From positions 44,940,968 to 45,004,967 of the forward strand of contig CM039503.1 in NCBI GenBank assembly GCA_022432975.1: a stretch of DNA of 64,000 nt, in the 5' to 3' direction. The DNA comes from Begonia masoniana. Taxonomy: Eukaryota > Streptophyta > Magnoliopsida > Cucurbitales > Begoniaceae. The position numbers and the translations under genes were made by a program. Under the pieces are notes generated by a model. That model did no database searches and had not been told where the DNA came from. It worked only from the letters and a program-made list of their open reading frames with translations. This document shows positions 52,563-63,524 of this stretch, piece by piece (the first letter of the stretch is position 1; each line of letters opens with the position of its first letter).

Positions 52563-55500
52563 TGTAACACCCGGCATTTTTGCCATGTAATAGTTTTTCC
52601 CGGATCGTTTAAACGGGATTAATATTATATTAATACAATGAATATTTTGGTTAAAATGATGGAATGTTTGAGGGAAAACCAAACTAAGTGTAATCAAAAC
52701 AAGCCAATTAGGTTAAAAGCTAATGGAAGGGTAAATGTGGAAGTGATTATGGTAGGTGGAAGCAAACCAATGGATGAGTGCCAAGTGGCAACTTGTTGAA
52801 GAAGATATGTCTTCTCTTCCTCCTACGTGAAGCTCACTTCTACCTCCCCTTTCTGTTTTCTCTCTTCCAGGCGATTGAAACAAAACTTCCACACTTTGTT
52901 TCTCCAGCATTTCTCCGTTTTTTTTTTCAGCAAAGGTGAGCGTCTTTTAACGCTAACAAGTTTGGACAAGTTTAAAGTGAGTTTTTACCGAAGTTTAGGG
53001 TTTCAGTTTTGGGTGAAAACTCACTGTTTTGGATGAAAACACGTTGGTGTGTTTTCTAAAGTGTTTTAAGTGTGTTTGCTGCGTTTCCTACGTGATATTA
53101 GTTAGCATTTGTAGCGTTTAAATTCTGTACATTCATGTTACAGATCCGAACTCTCCAGGGACGTTCGAGTACACTGCATTGCCGCAAACAGGTAAGTTCA
53201 TAACTGAGAGTTGGCCCTTAAGGCCCTACATCACGGAGGTACTAGGTTTTCAGTCTCAGTCGGGTGGTTCTGGGTAGAAAAAGTATAGTTTATGTTCTGA
53301 GATGTCATAGTTTTGCTTCACAGTATAGTCTGTTATTTCTGTTGTCTGCTATATTAACTGTAAGCACTGTGAATGTTCATGCATACACGATTTTCTGAAA
53401 GCTCATGCAAAACTGTTTTCTGTACACTGTTTCAAACTAAACAAGATAAATCTGACTGTCTGTAATGTATTGGTTAAGTGTGGGACGGGGACTGGCCCTC
53501 TGGTTTTATCCCTCCCTGGGAATCTGAAAATGAATTGTCCCTAGCAAGGACCCTCTGGTTGAATCTGAAAATGAATTGTCCCTAGCAAGGACCCTCTGGT
53601 TTTATCCCTCCCTGGGAATCTGAAAATGAATTGTCCCTAGCAAGGACCCTCTGGTTTTATCCCTCCCTGGGAATCTGAAAATGAATTGTCCCTAGCAAGG
53701 ACCCTCTGGTTTTATCCCTCCCTGGGAATCTGAAAATGATTGTCCCTAGCAAGGACCCTCTGGTTTTATCCCTCCCTGGGAATCTGAAAATGAATTGTCC
53801 CTAGCAAGGACCCTCTGGTTTTATCCCTCCCTGGGAATCTGAAAATGAATTGTCCCTAGCAAGGACCCTCTGGTTTTATCCCTCCCTGGGAATCTGAAAA
53901 TGAATTGTCCCTAGCAAGGACCCTCTGGTTTTATCCCTCCCTGGGAATCTGAAAATGATTGTCCCTAGCAAGGACCCTCTGGTTTTATCCCTCCCTGGGA
54001 ATCTGAAAATGAATTGTCCCTAGCAAGGACCCTCTGGTTTTATCCCTCCCTGGGAATCTGTTGGCTTTTATCCCTCCTGAGGGAAGACTGAAAATTGCTG
54101 TGCTGATAGTGCACCCTCTGTTTGCCAGTTCCCCTATAAGCCCACCTATACCCCTCTGCCACTGACATATAATATTCTGTTCTGTTCTGCCACTGAATTC
54201 TGAAAACTGCATGCCTAGCATCTGCATCACTGCATTTATAATATGTCTTACTGAGTTTTAGAATCATAGGTGAACTCTCTGATGTAGGTACTGAACCCGA
54301 ACATGAGGACTTTGTGCCTCAATCTGACGAGTAGATGGCTGGTGGCTCGAGCTCTCGGGGTGGTTGCTGCAGTCAGACACAGTTTTCTGTCCCGAGGTTT
54401 AAGTCTTAGTTTTTAAAGTAAAGGTCATAGTTGTAAACTCTTCTGGAAATTCTGCTGTGTTTGTTTTAAAAACTCTGTTAAGGCTCTGTGATTCGTTTTA
54501 AAAACCTGTAGGAAATTCTGGTGGATGTATATATATATTGTATAAGTTCTGATGGTCAAGATTTTGATCTCTGTCGACAGTTGATAGATGTCTCATGAAA
54601 TATTCTGTATTAATGTCTTGAAATGTTTTGAAAACATTCTGTAATTGCTTGAGTTCTCCCTTTTCAGGTCATGCATGGATGGTCTCGAATTTTAGAGCTA
54701 TCCATGCAATTTGTTTTCTTGAAATCTGTCATTTGTAATGAAGGTCTGAAACCTGTATGCCTTCTGTTGTGCTCGAGAACCATGTTTTGATGTGGTTTGA
54801 GAATCTGAGACGTTTAAGCCTTCTGTTTTTATGCCCTCTGTCTGTATGCTTTCCTGTCAAAAGTTGTAAATTCTGTCTTTAAAACTATGTCTTCTGATTA
54901 CATCTACCGGTAGGAATTTTGCCTGCATCTACCGCCAAACAGTGTTTCTGCCTTAGGTTTTCATCTTCCGATTTAAATTGCTATCTTCATCTTCCGATGA
55001 CGTCAGAACATCTTCCGGCTGACGTCATCACCTTCTGTCGATTACGTTCACTACCTGTATCTGCCGATGACGTCATCACATCTTCCGATGACGTCATCGC
55101 ACATCCCGATTTCACCTGCCTGCCTTCATCTTCCGATGACGTCAGAACATCTTCCGACTGACGTCATACGATGATTTCTGCCTATATCTTCTGCTCAGTT
55201 TTACTCGTCTTCAGTTTCTTTTCTTCTGACGATTACGTTTAATGTTTGTATCTTCCGGTTGACGTCATCCATCTTCCGGCTGACGTCATCTCCTCTTCCG
55301 GCTGACGTCACCCACTGTTTACTTCTTCCGATTTCAGAGCATCATTTTGGTTTAATTTCATCTACAGCCCAATAGTATTCTGCCTCTTTGAAAAACTAAG
55401 TCTTCCGCCAAATTTCTGCCTATGCCTTCCGACTTCATTCCCTATTTTCTGCTGCTATTTATACTCTGTTACTCACTGTAGTTTCTTCTCCTGTGTAAAG

Positions 55501-55726
55501 TTATGCTCTTTTAGGGTTTGCATTGACAGTGCATGTTTTCTGTCATTCGGTTCTGTTTTCTGTTAAAGTTTTGAAAGTTTAGTTGGCTTTCATAAGTTGT
55601 TCCAGTAACGCTGTCTGTTCTGTTTATGTTAAAAAAAAAAAATAGTAGTCACCGTTTTCTGCAAATGACCCAGAGTGACGGCTTGGTTCTCGGGTTCCGA
55701 TCGGGATCCGGTTCCGGGCTGTCACA
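52563..55726 (+). repeat. Element F LTR 2 (3164 bp, expanded)
   Basis: Shared between both internal units. It is about 500 bp longer than LTR 1 and LTR 3 because of a minisatellite at 53496-54058. Micro-exon 53144-53191; terminal exon 54288-54334. Confidence 0.93.
53496..54058 (+). repeat. Minisatellite of about ten 55-bp units in F LTR 2
   Basis: Units read CCCTCTGGTTTTATCCCTCC, TGGGAATCTGAAAATGAATT and GTCCCTAGCAAGGA in succession. Ten GAATCTGAAAATGA occurrences are countable between 53519 and 54010; the second unit lacks its TTTTATCCCTCCCTGG part, and two units have ATGATT for ATGAATT. LTR 1 and LTR 3 have one full plus one partial unit. The array lies in the second intron-like part, where C and E LTRs also carry tandem units of unrelated length. 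Confidence 0.88.
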
Positions 55727-55730
55727 GTTG

Positions 55731-55742
55731 TGGTATCAGAGA
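55731..55742 (+). promoter_or_regulatory. Primer binding site of F copy 2, variant
   Basis: TGGTATCAGAGA, followed by GACAAGG rather than the GACACGG of copy 1; the last base of the 12-mer has changed. Confidence 0.85.
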
Positions 55743-55885
55743 GACAAGGTTTTAAAACCGATTCTGTGAAATGTCTGACTGCGCAACCCGCCACGTGAGA
55801 TCGCTCCACCAACTGTAAGTGTTTAAATTCCTGTCAAAGTTCTGTTTATTAAATTAGGTTATTCTGTTTATAGGGTTCCTTAGAA

Positions 55886-58800
55886 ATGGTGAGAGGACAT
55901 CAGGAAGAGTAAGTGAAGTTCTCCGGGCCATTGACAGATTAAACGAGCTGGTGGGAAGTACAATCCCCATGGTGGAACGTATGATGGCCAGAGAAGATGG
56001 CGGGAACAATAACAATAATCATGGGAATGCTTCACGTGATAACAGTGGAGATAGATTTCGACGACTTCAGCCGCCTTCATTTGATGGACTGTCTATAGAC
56101 CCGACCCGCGCAGAAACTTGGATTCGCACGATGGAGAAAAATTTGGATATTGCAGAAGTAGAAGACAACAAGAAAGTTATTTGCGCCAGTTCTATCTCAC
56201 CGAAAGTGCTGGATTTTGGTGGGGACACAGTGCGGGCGACTACAGTGGCATTAAGCTGGGATGGGTTCAAGAAAATCTTCTACGAGAAGTACTTTGACCG
56301 AGGAGTAAGGAATGAGAAGTTGCTTGAGTTCTCTCGGCTGCGACAGTATGGGTCAGTGGCTGAATACGTCCAGAAATTTGAGTCCTTATCCCGATATGCA
56401 GAACACATGGTGGCTACCGATGAGAACAAGGTACATCAGTTCATACAAGGGCTAAAGATGGATTTATTACGTGGGATCACGACCGGAGGATTTGATGAGG
56501 CACCGTATGTGAAGGTGGTGGCCAAGGCTTACCAGTTAGAAGCTTTGGAAATGAAGTCCCAGAGGCAAAGAGATCCACCAAGAGGGATTATTAGAAATGT
56601 TCCTCAACAACAACAGCAACAGCAAAGAGGTCAGAATTTTCAGCCTCAACAGCAGCAAAATAGGGGCATTAAGAGGCCCAATGAAACCGTCCCTTATCAA
56701 GACAAAGGAAAGAGGCCAATGGGGGCTCCTCAACTTCCAGAATGCCCGCAATGCCATAAGCCTCACAGAGGAGAATGCAGACTTACTACTGGCCAATGTT
56801 TCCGATGTGGCAAGAGTGGCCATCTTGTTCGGGATTGCCCGATACCCGACACGAGACCAAACCTGGTCGTACCTAGGGTGTTTGCCATGATGGAGGATGT
56901 TGATGATGCTGATCAGCACGCGGCAATTACTGGTATGATTTCTATATGTGATGCAACTGCATACACCCTGTTTGATACGGGGGCCACACATTCGTTCGTG
57001 GCCAGAGACTTCGTAAATAAGGATAGGTTAAGAGTATTTCCGTCAGATCAACCCTTCACCATTATGCTGCCATCTGAAGGGTTTATGCACTCTGAGCAGG
57101 TGGTACAGGGTGATGTAGTGTCAGTTGGAGACCAGAAGTTGTATGCCAATCTTATCGTTATTGATATGAAAGGATACGATGTAATCCTGGGAATGGACTG
57201 GCTATTTAAACACCATGCCACCATCAACTGCAGGTCCGGGAATGTGCTATTTAAGCGCCCGAACGAAGTAGAGTTCTCCTATCAGGCAGTACCAAAGAAA
57301 CACAGTATGCCTGTTATATCCTCCTTGAAAGCTCAACAGCTGATGAGGTCAGGATGTGTCGGATTTCTTGCCCACGTAGTGGATGTTCAGAGGCAAGGTG
57401 TAGTCAAACTTCAAAATATTCCGGTAGTCCGAAACTTCCCTGAGGTTTTCTTAGACGACTTACCAGGATTACCACCTGATCGTGAGATCGAGTTCGAAAT
57501 CGATGTGTATCCTGGTGCTGAACCGGTATCAAAGAATCCGTACCGCATGGCACCAATAGAGCTGAAGGAGTTGAAGGCTCAGCTGAAAGAACTGGTGGAC
57601 AAGGGCTTTGTGCGCCCTAGTTTTTCACCGTGGGGTGCTCCAGTCCTATTTGTTAAGAAGAAGGATGGGTCCCTACGGATGTGTATTGATTACCGCGAGC
57701 TGAACAAGTTGACGATCAAGAATAAGTACCCGTTGCCAAGAATCGACGATTTGTTTGATCAGCTACAAGGGGCTCGGGTATTTTCTAAGATTGACTTACG
57801 CTCCGGCTATTACCAGTTGAAGGTCAGAGCTGAGGATATTCCAAAGACCTGCCTTCAGGACCCGATATGGACACTACGAGTTCTTAGTGATGTCGTTCGG
57901 GTTGACTAATGCCCCGGCAGCATTTATGGACTTAATGAACAGGATATTCCAGGATTTCTTGGATAAATTCGTAATCGTCTTCATCGACGACATTTTGGTA
58001 TATTCCAGGAGTAAGGACGAGCATGAGAAGCACTTGACTGTTGTGCTATCGATTCTGTGGCAGCATCAGCTATATGCCAAGTTGTCCAAGTGCGAATTCT
58101 GGCTGAATAAGGTTAATTTCCTAGGTCATGTAGTGTCTGCTGAAGGAGTATCTGTTGACCCGGCCAAAATTGAGGCTGTAAGAGACTGGCCAAGGCCGAG
58201 AAATGCAAGCGAGGTACGGAGCTTTATCGGACTAGCTGGTTATTACAGGAAATTCATCAAGGGATTTTCTGTGATAGCGAAGCCTATGACCAGCTTAACA
58301 AAGAAGGACATCAAGTTCAGGTGGTCTGAAGCATGTGAAGGGAGCTTTCAGACGCTCAAACAAAAGTTAACCACGGCTCCTCTACTAGTATTGCCAGTTG
58401 AAGACGGCAAATTCAGCGTATATTGTGATGCGTCCAAGGTTGGCTTGGGATGTGTATTAATGCAAGAAGGGAAAGTAGTAGCATACGCATCCAGACAATT
58501 GAAGAGCCATGAAGAAAACTACCCTACTCATGACCTTGAGTTAGCGGCAGTTGTATTTGCACTAAAAGTATGGAGACATCACCTATATGGGCAATCATGT
58601 GAAGTGTTTTCTGACCACAAGAGTTTGAAGTACCTCTTTACTCAGAAAGAGTTGAATATGAGGCAGAGGCGATGGTTAGAATTTGTAAAAGACTATGATG
58701 TGGAAATTAAATACCACCCTGGTAAGGCTAATGTGGTAGCTGATGCACTGAGTAGGATGCCAGCTACTATGCAACCAGTTATGTCGGCCGTATCAATGCC

Positions 58801-60313
58801 TTTGAGGACGGAAATACAGAAATTCGATATGGAGATAGTTTCTGGGCTATCGGCCATACTAGCGGACTTAACACAACGGCCCACTGTCTTGGACCGTATT
58901 AAAGAAGCCCAGAAGACCAATTCAAAGGAGATGGCTGATATGGTGAGCAAAGTGCCGATGTCCTCATCCGATTTCAGCTATTCAGGAGATGGAATTCTGA
59001 AGTTCAAAAGCAGATGGTATGTTCCGAAAGATGAAGAGCTACGGAAGCATATCTTGTCGGAAGCCCATTCGTCTCCTTTTTCTGTGCATCCTGGAAGCAC
59101 AAAGATGTATCAGGACTTGAAACTTCACTTCTGGTGGCCGAACATGAAAAATGAAGTGGCCAAGTATGTGGAGTCTTGTATAATATGTCAACAGGTCAAA
59201 GCTGAACATCAATGACCGATTGGAACGCTTCAGCCTCTTCCCATTCCCGAATGGAAGTGGGAGAACATCACAATGGACTTTGTTGTTGGCCTTCCAAGGA
59301 CAGCTAAGGGCCATAATAGCATTTGGGTCATAGTTGACAGATTGACGAAGTCGGCCCACTTTCTACCTGTGAAGACGACATACTCCATGGATCAGTATGC
59401 GGAGCTGTACATCAGTGAGATTGTTAAGCTGCATGGTATTCCGGTGTCGATTGTTTCTGACCGGGATCCTAGATTCACTTCCAGGTTTTGGAAAAGCTTG
59501 CAAAGCTCCTTGGGCACTAGACTGGACTTCAGCACGACGTTTCACCCACAGACGGATGGACAATCTGAGAGAACGATTCAGACATTGGAGGATATGTTAA
59601 GGGCGTGCGTGCTGGAACTTCATGCTCCTTGGAGTAGATATTTGCCACTTGTGGAGTTTGCCTACAACAATAGCTATCAGGCTACCATCGGCATGGCTCC
59701 ATATGAAGCACTTTATGGCAGAAAGTGTAGGTCCCCGTTGTGTTGGGATGAAGTTGGGGAAACCAAGCTTATCGGCCCCGAGATACTACAACAGATGTCT
59801 GGAGTAATAACGGCAATCAAGCAAAGAATCCAAGCTGCACAAAGTCGACAGAAGAGCTATGCAGACCATCGGAGAAGAGATTTAGAGTTTGCTGAGGGTG
59901 ATGAGGTGTTTTTGAAGGTGTCACCTTTCAAAGGCGTGATGAGATTTGGCAAGAAAGGGAAGCTAAGCCCAAGATTTGTTGGGCCTTTTTCCATTTTAAA
60001 GAAAGTTGGGAACATGGCCTACAGACTACAGTTGCCAGCGTCAATGGATGGAGTTCACAATGTTTTTCATGTTTCGATGTTGAGACAGTGTGTGCGGGAT
60101 CCAACTCAGATCGTGCAACATGTGGACTTTGACATCATGCCGACACTTACATATGAAGAAAGGCCCATACAGATTCTGGATACCTCAGTCAAAGTGTTGC
60201 GCAACAAAGTGGTCCCGTTGGTGAAAGTTTTATGGCGTAATCACAACGTGGAGGAAGCCACATGGGAAAGGCAAGAAGATGTTAGAGCCCAATATCCGGA
60301 CCTCTTCGCTTAA
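55886..60313 (+). pseudogene. Element F copy 2 gag-pol polyprotein
   Basis: The homologous ATG is at 55886, but a 1-nt loss soon after (near 55912) puts TAA in frame; a long open frame starts at 55951. Two patches in the Gag core are read in a shifted frame between compensating indels: KNLDIAEV in place of KIFGYAEV (about 56138-56155), and a stretch from about 56187 to 56222 where [13 protein letters not shown] is lost. The Gln-rich linker is open here. Protease and RT are as in copy 1; a 1-nt insertion near 57850 breaks RT before FIDD; the frame resumes at 57887. CGA to TGA at 59213-59215 interrupts integrase. From 59216 to TAA 60311-60313 integrase and chromodomain are intact. Confidence 0.92.
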
Positions 60314-60353
60314 GCAAATTTTGGGGACAAAATTTCTGTTAAGGTGGGTGGAA

Positions 60354-63014
60354 TGTAACACCCGGCATTTTTGCCATGTAGTAGTTTTTCCCGGATCGTT
60401 TAAACGGGATTAATATTATATTAATACAATGAATATTTTGGTTAAAATGATGGAATGTTTGAGGGAAAACCAAACTAAGTGTAATCAAAACAAGCCAATT
60501 AGGTTAAAAGCTAATGGAAGGGTAAATGTGGAAGTGATTATGGTAGGTGGAAGCAAACCAATGGATGAGTGCCAAGTGGCAACTTGTTGAAGAAGATATG
60601 TCTTCTCTTCCTCCTACGTGAAGCTCACTTCTACCTCCCCTTTCTGTTTTCTCTCTTCCAGGCGATTGAAACAAAACTTCCACACTTTGTTTCTCCAGCA
60701 TTTCTCCGTTTTTTTTTCAGCAAAGGTGAGCGTCTTTTAACGCTAACAAGTTTGGACAAGTTTAAAGTGAGTTTTTACCGAAGTTTAGGGTTTCAGTTTT
60801 GGGTGAAAACTCACTGTTTTGGATGAAAACACGTTGGTGTGTTTTCTAAAGTGTTTTAAGTGTGTTTGCTGCGTTTCCTACGTGATATTAGTTAGCATTT
60901 GTAGCGTTTAAATTCTGTACATTCATGTTACAGATCCGAACTCTCCAGGGACGTTCGAGTACACTGCATTGCCGCAAACAGGTAAGTTCATAACTGAGAG
61001 TTGGCCCTTAAGGCCCTACATCACGGAGGTACTAGGTTTTCAGTCTCAGTCGAGTGGTTCTGGGTAGAAAAAGTATAGTTTATGTTCTGAGATGTCATAG
61101 TTTTGCTTCACAGTATAGTCTGTTATTTCTGTTGTCTGCTATATTAACTGTAAGCACTGTGAATGTTCATGCATACACGATTTTCTGAAAGCTCATGCAA
61201 AACTGTTTTCTGTACACTGTTTCAAACTAAACAAGATAAAATCTGACTGTCTGTAATGTATTGGTTAAGTGTGGGACGGGGACTGGCCCTCTGGTTTTAT
61301 CCCTCCCTGGGAATCTGAAAATGAATTGTCCCTAGCAAGGACCCTCTGGTTTTAACCCTCCCCGGGAGACTGAAAATCTGCTGTGCCTGATAGTGCACCC
61401 TCTGTTTGCCAGTTCCCCTATAAGCCCCACTTATACCCCTCTTCTACTGAAATATAATATTCTGTTCTGTTCTGCCACTGAATTCTGAAAACTGCATGCA
61501 TAGCATCTTGCATCACTGCATTTATAATATGTTCTTACTGAGTTTTAGACTCATAGGTGAACTCTCTGATGTAGGTACTGAACCCGAACATGAGGACTTT
61601 GTGCCTCAATCTGACGAGTAGATGGCTGGTGGCTCGAGCTCTCGGGGTGGTTGCTGCAGTCAGACACAGTTTTCTGTCCCGAGGTTTAAGTCTTAGTTTT
61701 TAAAGTAAAGGTCATAGTTGTAAACTCTTCTGGAAATTCTGCTGTGTTTGTTTTAAAAACTCTGTTAAGGCTCTGTGATTCGTTTTAAAAACCTGTAGGA
61801 AATTCTGGTGGATGTATATATATATTGTATAAGTTCTGATGGTCAAGATTTTGATCTCTGTGGACAGTTGATAGATGTCTCCTGAAATATTCTGTATTAA
61901 TGTCTTGAAATGTTTTGAAAACATTCTGTAATTGCTTGAGTTCTCCCTTTTCAGGTCATGCATGGATGGTCTCGAATTTTAGAGCTATCCATGCAATTTG
62001 TTTTCTTGAAATCTGTCATTTGTAATGAAGGTCTGAAACCTGTATGCCTTCTGTTGTGCTCGAGAACCATGTTTTGATGTGGTTTGAGAATCTGAGACGT
62101 TTAAGTCTTCTGTTTTTATGCCCTCTGTCTGTATGTTTTCCTGTCAAAAGTTGTAAATTCTGTCTTTAAGACTATGTCTTCTGATTACATCTACCGGTAG
62201 GAATTTTGCCTGCATCTACCGCCAAACAGTGTTTCTGCCTTAGGTTTTCATCTTCCGATTTAAATTGCTATCTTCATCTTCCGATGACGTCAGAACATCT
62301 TCCGGCTGACGTCATCACCTCCTGCCGATTACGTTCACTACCTGTATCTGCCGATGACGTCATCACATCTTCCGATGACGTCATCGCACATCCCCATTTC
62401 ACCTGCCTGTCTTCATCTTCCGATGACGTCAGAACATCTTCCGACTGACGTCATACGATGATTTCTGCCTATATCTTCCGCTCAATTTTACTCGTCTTCA
62501 GTTTCTTTTCTTCTGACGATTACGTTTAATGTTTGTATCTTCCGGTTGACGTCATCCATCTTCCGGCTGATGTCATCTCCTCTTCCGGCTGACGTCACCC
62601 ACTGTTTACTTCTTCCGATTTTAGAGCATCATTTTGGTTTAATTTCATCTACAGCCCAATAGTATTCTGCCTCTTTGAAAAAACTAAGTCTTCCGCCAAA
62701 TTTCTGCCTATGCCTTCCGACTTCATTCCCTATTTTCTGCTGCTATTTATACTCTGTTACTCACTGTAGTTTCTTCTCCTGTGTAAAGTTATGCTCTTTT
62801 AGGGTTTGCATTGACAGTGCATGTTTTCTGTCATTCGGTTCTGTTTTCTGTTAAAGTTTTGAAAGTTCAGTTGGCTTTCATAAGTTGTTCCAGTAACGCT
62901 GTCTGTTCTGTTTATGTTAAAAAAAAAAAATAGTAGTCACCGTTTTCTGCAAATGACCCAGAGTGACGGCTTGGTTCTCGGGTTCCGATCGGGATCCGGT
63001 TCCGGGCTGTCACA
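60354..63014 (+). repeat. Element F LTR 3 (2661 bp)
   Basis: Begins after the purine tract AAGGTGGGTGGAA (60341-60353) and ends GGGCTGTCACA, followed by TSD CACGT. It differs from LTR 1 by roughly a dozen substitutions by eye. Confidence 0.93.
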
Positions 63015-63019
63015 CACGT
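63015..63019 (+). repeat. Target-site duplication CACGT of element F (right copy)
   Basis: Pairs with 45259-45263; the E LTR sequence continues from here. Confidence 0.92.
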
Positions 63020-63369
63020 CATCTGTAGAAACCTCCTATTCCTATTTCTGCTTCTTCCGTTGACTTTGTCGTCGGCAGATGTATTCGACTTCGGCAACTT
63101 CACGGGCATTCCGCGTTTTTTTTTAAGCTTTACGTTTTTTGGCCAATTACTCTTAACACTTCCAACAGTCATTTTAAAATGTTTTTCACAGGTTACTTAG
63201 CTTCATTGATGTTCAATTGATTTTCCGCTGCAAGTTTTAAAATATATTTAGTTTTAGAAAAAATCAAATTTTGGCTGTCGAGTGAAATTTTAAATTTAGC
63301 ATCAAGACGTCATGGTTCGGTTCAGCGTTATGAGTAGCAAACCGGGTTCAGATAACTCGGGGCGTTACA
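63020..63369 (+). repeat. Element E 5' LTR, right part
   Basis: Resumes in the CATCTG/TCGGCAGATG repeat region (CTTTGTCGTCGGCAGATG also occurs in C's LTR sense strand) and ends CTCGGGGCGTTACA, as does C's LTR. It is about 17.75 kb from its left part because of element F. Confidence 0.9.
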
Positions 63370-63372
63370 AGT

Positions 63373-63384
63373 TGGTATCAGAGC
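63373..63384 (+). promoter_or_regulatory. Primer binding site of element E (tRNA-iMet)
   Basis: TGGTATCAGAGC lies three bases after the LTR end at 63369. Confidence 0.95.
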
Positions 63385-63452
63385 CATTTGGTTAAACCGT
63401 TCAAATAATTACTCAACAGTGCCGATCGTTGCATGGAAGTACTCCAACAACT

Positions 63453-63512
63453 GTAAGTGTTTATGTTAGTTTTAGTTATTAGATATTTATGAGAATAGTT
63501 AACCTTTTACAG
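63453..63512 (+). other. Putative leader intron of element E
   Basis: CAACAACT|GTAAGTG ... CTTTTACAG|GGATAT, 60 nt, ending 12 bases before the gag ATG. Same position and signals as in C and F. Confidence 0.5.
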
Positions 63513-63524
63513 GGATATAGTAAA

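Larger units (their letters stand above)
45264..63014 (+). mobile_element. Element F tandem array: LTR-internal-LTR-internal-LTR
   Basis: Three LTRs (45264-47923, 52563-55726, 60354-63014) separate two internal regions in the same orientation. CACGT flanks the whole array (45259-45263 and 63015-63019), so it entered as one insertion into E's LTR and gained a second unit later, as expected from unequal recombination between LTRs (or it is an assembly expansion). Internal regions are closely similar but carry different disabling changes. It is a Tekay/Del-like chromovirus. Confidence 0.9.

Noticed and set aside
53496..54058. CRISPR array or protein repeat domain
   Set aside because: Head-to-tail 55-bp units without unique spacers; stops in all frames when read across; a minisatellite.
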